Source of the DNA: Elmis aenea
Lineage: Eukaryota; Arthropoda; Insecta; Coleoptera; Elmidae
Reading direction: 5' to 3'
Length of the DNA: 64,000 bases
Assembly: GCA_947652605.1 (NCBI GenBank)
Contig: OX393579.1
Span: 39,190,970 to 39,254,969, forward strand
Of this stretch, positions 58,915-64,000 are shown in pieces. The position numbers and the translations under genes were made by a program. The notes under the pieces were generated by a model that was not told where the DNA came from, ran no database searches, and worked only from the letters and a program-made list of their open reading frames with translations. Positions within the stretch are counted from its first letter, which is position 1, and every line of letters begins with the position of its first letter.

Positions 58915-60143
58915 GTAATAACTTGTTAGACATATCGGCGATACCCCGATTTGATGAGTCGATAAAAAAGAAGACGTTCGGTCATTATTTACCGTATACA
59001 GAGTCCTTCAATACCAGCGATACGATTCGAATTGCCGTTCAAAGTCAAGATTTAATTCTGCTTCCGAGCGAGAGTTTTCTATATATCGACGGCACTCTGT
59101 TAAAACAAGATGGCACCTTTCCAGAGCCCGCCGACCCTGAACAGCTGCATTTCAATAATAATTGCGTGGCTTTTATGTTTGAAGACATACGTTATGAGCT
59201 AAATGCTGTTGAAATTGATCGTACTCGGAGCCTGGGCATCACCACCTCATTAAAAAATTACATTTCATTCGACCAAGACGAGAGCTCGACACAATTTAAC
59301 GCCGGATGGAAAATCGAAAACAACGGGCTCATAAACCTGGATAAAGGAATTTTTAATTTCTGCGTGCCTCTGAAATTGTTCTTGGGTTTTGCCGAAGACT
59401 ATAACAAGATAATTCCCAACTGCAGACACGAATTAATTTTAACAAGAGCAAGAACGAATAATAACAGCGTTTTTACGGCAATTGCGGATTATAAACTTGA
59501 CATTACGAAAATCGTATGGAAGATGCCTCAATTTGTGCTAAACGACGCTGCACGTCTCAATCTGTATCAGACAATTCAGAGTGCGAGACCCGTACAAATA
59601 AGTTTTCGAAGTTGGGATCTGTACGAATATCCCAACATACCCAAAAGCACTCACAACGTTTGGCGTGTAAAAACTAGCAATCAATTGGAAAAGCCTAGAT
59701 TTGTTATTTTCGCCTTACAGACAAATAAGCTGAACAACTCGAAAAAGAATCCTAGCAAATTTAATCACTGCCAGCTTACCAGCGTGCAAGTGCACTTAAA
59801 TTCGGAGACATATCCTCAGGACAAACAAAATATCTCTTATCCGGAGAACCGTTTCGCCCTGATATACGAAATGTATGCCAGATTTAAACGTTCCTACTAT
59901 GGATCGACACACAAATTGTGGCCTCTGTTGACCGCAGCAAATTTCAAAGATGTCGCACCCATTGTCGTGATTGATTGCTCGCACCAGAACGAAGACACCA
60001 AAAGCGGCCCCGTCGACGTGACGATCGAATTTGAAAACGCCGCTGGCTCCATCGCGGACAACACTTCGGCATTTTGTCTGCTGCTTCACGATCGATTAAT
60101 CGAGTATTCGCCATTAACAGGAGACACAAGAAAACTAGTGTGA
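58911..60143 (+). CDS. Major capsid protein (double jelly roll), 410 aa
   Basis: Polinton major capsid protein: LLDISAIPRF near the N-terminus, then GHYLPYTESF and IRIAVQSQDLILLPSESFLY leading into the first beta-barrel, followed by FMFEDIRYELNAVEIDRTR. The second barrel includes FVIFALQTN, CQLTSVQVHLNSETYP and a final IVVIDCSHQNE..SGPVDVTIEFE. Homologues assemble trimers that tile an icosahedral capsid. No frameshift or stop. Followed by AATAAATAAATAAA near 60195. The gene points toward the convergent 129-aa ORF. Confidence 0.92.
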   Translation: MSNNLLDISAIPRFDESIKKKTFGHYLPYTESFNTSDTIRIAVQSQDLILLPSESFLYIDGTLLKQDGTFPEPADPEQLHFNNNCVAFMFEDIRYELNAVEIDRTRSLGITTSLKNYISFDQDESSTQFNAGWKIENNGLINLDKGIFNFCVPLKLFLGFAEDYNKIIPNCRHELILTRARTNNNSVFTAIADYKLDITKIVWKMPQFVLNDAARLNLYQTIQSARPVQISFRSWDLYEYPNIPKSTHNVWRVKTSNQLEKPRFVIFALQTNKLNNSKKNPSKFNHCQLTSVQVHLNSETYPQDKQNISYPENRFALIYEMYARFKRSYYGSTHKLWPLLTAANFKDVAPIVVIDCSHQNEDTKSGPVDVTIEFENAAGSIADNTSAFCLLLHDRLIEYSPLTGDTRKLV

Positions 60144-60287
60144 AAATAATCTAATATCAATTTATTGTAAAAGTAATGTATTAATGTAAAAAAAAATAAA
60201 TAAATAAAAAACAATTTAATGCGTATAATATAGTGTTTTATTTGCACAGTAATAATCCCCTATACAATGTCACAATTCTAAAATATT
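60144..60287. terminator. Convergent poly(A) region after the capsid gene
   Basis: AATAAATAAATAAAAAAC on the plus strand near 60195-60212 and TTTTATTTGCAC (minus-strand AATAAA) near 60235-60247. The two serve the capsid gene and the opposing 129-aa ORF. A similar motif pair occurs at 60815-60862. Confidence 0.6.
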
Positions 60288-60677
60288 TCAATCGTATGGA
60301 TACATTATCAAGCGATCCAAATGAACCTTCCCCGTAGTATGCTCCAAGTGCTGCCACTGCTTGACAATCCAATCGGTGATATGCGAAAACCATACGCATA
60401 ACGGATCCTCTATTACGCTCTCGAAGTACTTCATCTTGTACACTATAGACGGATCGTGATCGTTAATCTCGCTGATGGCGAAAATTACCAAAATGTGCAC
60501 TTGGGTATGCTCGGCCATCCTCGTCGCTTTAACCAATTCGTTAAACACTTGCTCCAGGAATAGGTAATTCGAGTCGTAATTATCATCAGATCGGCATATA
60601 TTGCCGATATTGACTATCGCATGATCAGCGTAATCGCATTCATTTTCGATATTGTTCGACGACGACGTCGAAGTCAT
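60288..60677 (-). CDS. Hypothetical acidic protein, 129 aa
   Basis: No family recognised. It is acidic, begins MTSTSSSNNIENE, and has a central segment FLEQVFNELVKATRM and FAISEINDHD, then a Trp/His-rich part (WFSHITDWIVKQWQHLEH). No signal peptide or membrane helix. Its own convergent terminator lies to the left and a 230-bp gap separates it from the polymerase stop. The length of the open frame in a compact genome supports a real gene. Confidence 0.65.
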   Translation of the reverse strand: MTSTSSSNNIENECDYADHAIVNIGNICRSDDNYDSNYLFLEQVFNELVKATRMAEHTQVHILVIFAISEINDHDPSIVYKMKYFESVIEDPLCVWFSHITDWIVKQWQHLEHTTGKVHLDRLIMYPYD

Positions 60678-60909
60678 TATAATGATGATTTTCTAAGAGC
60701 GCTACTTGCCAACAACAACAACACGTCTATATTTAGTCGAGCGCTCGGACAAAATAGATCGAAATGGCGTAGTGTTTGCGATTATATTATGACGACGTCA
60801 TGCTTAAGTATTTTAAATAAAAGACAATTTAATCAATACATATATTGTTTTATTTGCAATTTATCATATCCTACTAATACTACAATGTGTTATTACAATT
60901 CAATATGTT
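60678..60909. other. Gap between 129-aa ORF and polymerase, with a second terminator pair
   Basis: TTTTAAATAAAAGACAATTT near 60812 (plus) and ATTGTTTTATTTGCAATTT near 60845 (minus AATAAA) repeat the pattern seen after the capsid gene. A plus-strand poly(A) signal here has no obvious plus-strand gene before it. This may be a duplicated terminator or the remnant of a lost gene. Confidence 0.45.
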
Positions 60910-63900
60910 TTATTCGGTATTTATTATCTTGTAATGAGCCCATGCATACGTCGAAACCCCATCATCTTTTATATACCTCTTATCGTCTAAATAGCTCAAC
61001 GATATTTTATTTATCCGCTGTGTGTAAATGTTATGAATTTTAGATCTAAACACTAGCATATTACTATAGAAAATTTTTTTTTTATACAAACAATCTCTAT
61101 AATCGTTCAGACACAATCCGTCTACTGCTGTTTTCTTTATGCCTTTAGCTTTTTTAATTTCTTTAACGCCGACCACATCTATGGAGTACATTTTCGATCT
61201 TAAACCGACGAATTCCTTCATGATGCGGCCATTATTCTCATCTTTCATGAGACCGACCTTTTTTTTATTTACAAGCGGGATATTATACGGATTATCGATC
61301 GAAAAATCCGATGTATCGAAGCGATCATTTATATCGTCTTTTATATCGGCGTAAAAATCTTCTGTTTTAATTGTATAAATAAACGAGTCGGTGTCCATGT
61401 AATTTAGAATTATATTATCGCCAAATTTTGGCTTCATGTAATCGTAATGAAACTCGTACATGAGCCATTTCGACAATTCTAAAACGACGAAACCGAGATA
61501 TATCGGCTTGTCGTACAATGTTTTGTCGCGACTTAACTGAATAGCTATCATGTCCGGCGTGAATTGGGTCGCGCTATGAAAATTCGGTTTACTTATGAGT
61601 GCTCGAGCGCCTAGTCGCCGGCCGTAACTTTCCCACTCTGTGGCAATTCTTACATCCCTGCGTTTATCGACATTTTCCATCGTTTTCCCGTACGTACAAT
61701 TATTCATAGTCTTAAAATAGTTCTTTTCAAACTCATTTGTCGCTTGCGCACGATGATGCGTATTCAGATCCATATATTTTTTTAGCCAGCACGCCTGTTT
61801 AAACTGTAAAGCTCTATGTATTTTGACGAGTTTCAACCCGTGTCGCAGACACTGTTGCAGCGTTCGATAATGAATTACATATTTAGTTTTGTTTTCGAAA
61901 TCTAATATCAGTTTTGGAAATTTCGAATTCGGACTGCATTTATTCTCGGCGCAAAATGGCAACTCGTTGTGGATGTCGTGCAGAGATTCGGGATACGTCA
62001 AATCGACTTCGAAAATGTATCCGACATCGGCATCTTTAGCAATATTCATAATATCAATTTCTTCGACATTATCTATCCACACAAAGTCGCCATATGGAAG
62101 CGCCTGAGACATGGCCCACCCGTAAAGATTATTAGCATCTAAATACATTAAATAAGACGACGGTTTAGTTTCATCATAATTCTCCATATATTTATTATTT
62201 GCTAGCGAATGTCTATGCGAACATTGAGTGATGCCGCCTCGAATACCTCGTTTTATGAAATTATACATGCCTATGTCTGTAAACAGCTTTAATTTTATTC
62301 CCGTGTATTTCAACATGGCGTCCCAGCTTAAGCCGGGAGATGTATAGAAATGACAGGCTTCGAGACCGTATATTTTATAGCAAACTCTTCTAAAATTCTC
62401 GAAAACATCGCACAACAATAAGACATCGGTAATTAAATAAATTTTTAAGTAATCCCATAAATTTGCACAGCTAAAATTCTGCCACACTTTGTTTGCATGG
62501 AGATAGTCGACATCAGAACAATACGAGTTTGTTAATTTATTATTAAAATTTATTTGCGGAGGTAGAACAGTCTCATCTAATCTACTCCACGAATCTAGAT
62601 ATTCGTAACACAATACGCCTTTTCTAGTGAGCAAATCGAATTTATGTTTGTCAGGAAAGACGGCTCTTAGACTTTCAAAACTTGAAGGCGATAAATATTG
62701 CGCTAATTTCTCCAAACTGCATTGCATAAATCGGGCTGAATCCAAAAAGCGTATTTCTACAGATTCTCGCTCGTTAACGAAAATTCGCTTAGATAGGCTT
62801 ATGTACAGCTCCTTATTTAAAGGAATCAACTTAATGTCTCCCGCAACTATGCTTAATGCCTTAACAAATAAATGACAGTCATAGCCCGAAAAATTGTGGA
62901 AAAAAACAGGAAAAAATTTCGAAATCTGATACTGGATATTACACGCGCTGTGCGCCACGCCCCTGTATTTACCGTTAAAATGATTATGATCAATGACTCT
63001 ATCATTTCCCAATGGCTGCTTGCATATATGACATTCGGTAGATTCATTACGCATTTTTTGCTCCTCATTGGTCAAAGGACTCAGAGGCTTGGGATTCATC
63101 AGGTGGTTTTTATACAGATATTTTATATCATGCACCAAAGATATGACAAATTGTTCGGCCGAATCTTCGCCTTTGTAAATTCGTAATTTGTTTAAGCTAG
63201 CATCAAATCTGCTTTTTATGTAGTACGCGAATGCGCACGGAATGTGCTGTTGCATATTGACGGTCGAAGATTCTGTAGGCCGAGGAATGCACGTATCGAA
63301 GTCTTGTAAAATACATTCAAAATCTGCATAAATTACAAAGGGTGTCTCGAGCTCGCGTTTAATATATTTATATTCGAGAAAACAGCTGTCTTCTTCGGGC
63401 ATAGTCGTTACAATTTTACCGCATTCGTTTCTATGTTCGCCGAGACGTTCTACAGACGAAAAATGAATCAAACAATAATTACACAAATGTATTTTTTTCG
63501 AATTTTTTGTTAATTGACTTCTCACCAGCCTCGAAATATGTTTAATCCAAACATAATGACTCTTTTCGTTGTCTTGCAAAAATAAAAGATTAATATGAAT
63601 GGGTTTCTCATTTTTTGTAGCATAAAATGGTCCGACAATAGAATTAGCGCTATCAAGTCCAAACACATTTATGCTAATATTGGCATTCAAGAATTCGAAG
63701 GTCGAAACGTCTTCAACGCGCAACGGAAAATCTAAATCTTTGAATTTAAGGCATACATTATTGGACAATTTAATATTATCATCGCTTATATCCGATATTT
63801 GATAAGCCGACATTCGGTCCGCATTCGTTTCAACAATACACACAGCGGATATTACAGCCCACTTAAAACAGAATATGTCATTATTTTTTACGTTCACGCA

Positions 63901-64000
63901 CGCATGCTTCTGCTTCAAATAAGCATTTAGCGGAATATAATTAGAACCTCGCAACGGTTTATACTCATTAATATTTACTTCCAAATGGTGAATTATTATC
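60910..64000 (-). CDS. POLB: Protein-primed DNA polymerase B, 5' end outside window
   Basis: At least 1029 codons, open to the window edge (codons before the TTG at 63984 continue the frame, so the start is further right). Order in visible residues: KNNDIFCFKWAVISA near 33-47, a C2HC finger CNYC..H....C about 168-188, exonuclease FVIYADFEC (Asp221/Glu223), CHICKQPL..DH.H and RGVAHSACN metal-binding insert about 318-349, exo II NFSGYDCHLF (Asp369), exo III YLITDVLL (about 516-523), Pol A YLDANNLYGWAMSQALPYG (Asp616), Pol B NNCTYGKTMEN (about 761), Pol C NYMDTDSF (Asp864, Asp866), and C-terminal KKTAVDGLCLND. This is the Polinton type that starts synthesis from a terminal protein. No lesions seen. 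Confidence 0.95.
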   Translation of the reverse strand, partial: IIIHHLEVNINEYKPLRGSNYIPLNAYLKQKHACVNVKNNDIFCFKWAVISAVCIVETNADRMSAYQISDISDDNIKLSNNVCLKFKDLDFPLRVEDVSTFEFLNANISINVFGLDSANSIVGPFYATKNEKPIHINLLFLQDNEKSHYVWIKHISRLVRSQLTKNSKKIHLCNYCLIHFSSVERLGEHRNECGKIVTTMPEEDSCFLEYKYIKRELETPFVIYADFECILQDFDTCIPRPTESSTVNMQQHIPCAFAYYIKSRFDASLNKLRIYKGEDSAEQFVISLVHDIKYLYKNHLMNPKPLSPLTNEEQKMRNESTECHICKQPLGNDRVIDHNHFNGKYRGVAHSACNIQYQISKFFPVFFHNFSGYDCHLFVKALSIVAGDIKLIPLNKELYISLSKRIFVNERESVEIRFLDSARFMQCSLEKLAQYLSPSSFESLRAVFPDKHKFDLLTRKGVLCYEYLDSWSRLDETVLPPQINFNNKLTNSYCSDVDYLHANKVWQNFSCANLWDYLKIYLITDVLLLCDVFENFRRVCYKIYGLEACHFYTSPGLSWDAMLKYTGIKLKLFTDIGMYNFIKRGIRGGITQCSHRHSLANNKYMENYDETKPSSYLMYLDANNLYGWAMSQALPYGDFVWIDNVEEIDIMNIAKDADVGYIFEVDLTYPESLHDIHNELPFCAENKCSPNSKFPKLILDFENKTKYVIHYRTLQQCLRHGLKLVKIHRALQFKQACWLKKYMDLNTHHRAQATNEFEKNYFKTMNNCTYGKTMENVDKRRDVRIATEWESYGRRLGARALISKPNFHSATQFTPDMIAIQLSRDKTLYDKPIYLGFVVLELSKWLMYEFHYDYMKPKFGDNIILNYMDTDSFIYTIKTEDFYADIKDDINDRFDTSDFSIDNPYNIPLVNKKKVGLMKDENNGRIMKEFVGLRSKMYSIDVVGVKEIKKAKGIKKTAVDGLCLNDYRDCLYKKKIFYSNMLVFRSKIHNIYTQRINKISLSYLDDKRYIKDDGVSTYAWAHYKIINTE

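Noticed and set aside
60621..61043. 140-codon plus-strand frame between the 129-aa ORF and polymerase
   Set aside because: It overlaps both minus-strand genes antisense and has no recognisable motif; kept only as a possible reason for the extra plus-strand poly(A) signal.

Overview
The window is insect nuclear DNA, most likely from a beetle or another insect with a large, AT-rich, repeat-loaded genome. It is almost all intergenic or intronic. It carries insect-type 5S rRNA genes, Jockey-type retrotransposons, TA-inserted foldback elements with TACAGGGTG ends, hAT and PIF/Harbinger transposons, a tRNA-headed SINE, a Polinton, and two exons of an ABCA-type transporter. The species cannot be fixed from sequence alone.

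Layout. (1) 1-16.1 kb is a transposon graveyard: decayed mariner transposases, two SINE copies with target-site duplications, a hAT-type element with two nested insertions, and several long palindromes. (2) 16.1-31.6 kb is a tandem 5S rDNA array on the minus strand with a 195-bp unit. Three 5S genes are intact. Four others are each split at the same nucleotide by a Jockey-like non-LTR retrotransposon lying in the same orientation as the 5S. Two copies look full length, one is 5'-truncated, and one runs into a 200-N gap. (3) 31.8-36.1 kb holds more foldback elements. (4) 36.2-48.4 kb holds two minus-strand ABCA exons (NBD2 with the last membrane helix, and the preceding membrane/lumenal-loop exon). 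The roughly 11-kb intron between them is filled by nested elements: a hAT copy, two opposed RTE-like retroelement remnants, foldbacks, one Harbinger-like MITE and one 2-kb Harbinger element with a broken transposase. (5) About 50.6-64 kb is a Polinton (adintovirus-like endogenous element) that runs off the right edge, probably inside the next upstream ABCA intron.

The Polinton carries protein-primed DNA polymerase B, DDE integrase with chromodomain, FtsK/HerA-type packaging ATPase, adenain-like protease, minor and major capsid proteins, a PLA2-domain protein, a DUF8207-like protein with one in-frame stop, and a possible fibre-like protein whose stop overlaps the integrase start. Next to the integrase are two signal-peptide glycoproteins not in the usual Polinton core. 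Genes are tightly packed, in divergent and convergent blocks, with ATGA overlaps and paired AATAAA signals, as in a virus genome.

The strongest lead is the 5S-specific Jockey-like retrotransposon. Independent insertions all fall after 5S nucleotide 40, with an 11-bp target duplication and short-repeat 3' tails instead of poly(A). The second lead is the glycoprotein-bearing left end of the Polinton. The third is the dense population of long palindromic mariner derivatives, two of them inside the ABCA intron.
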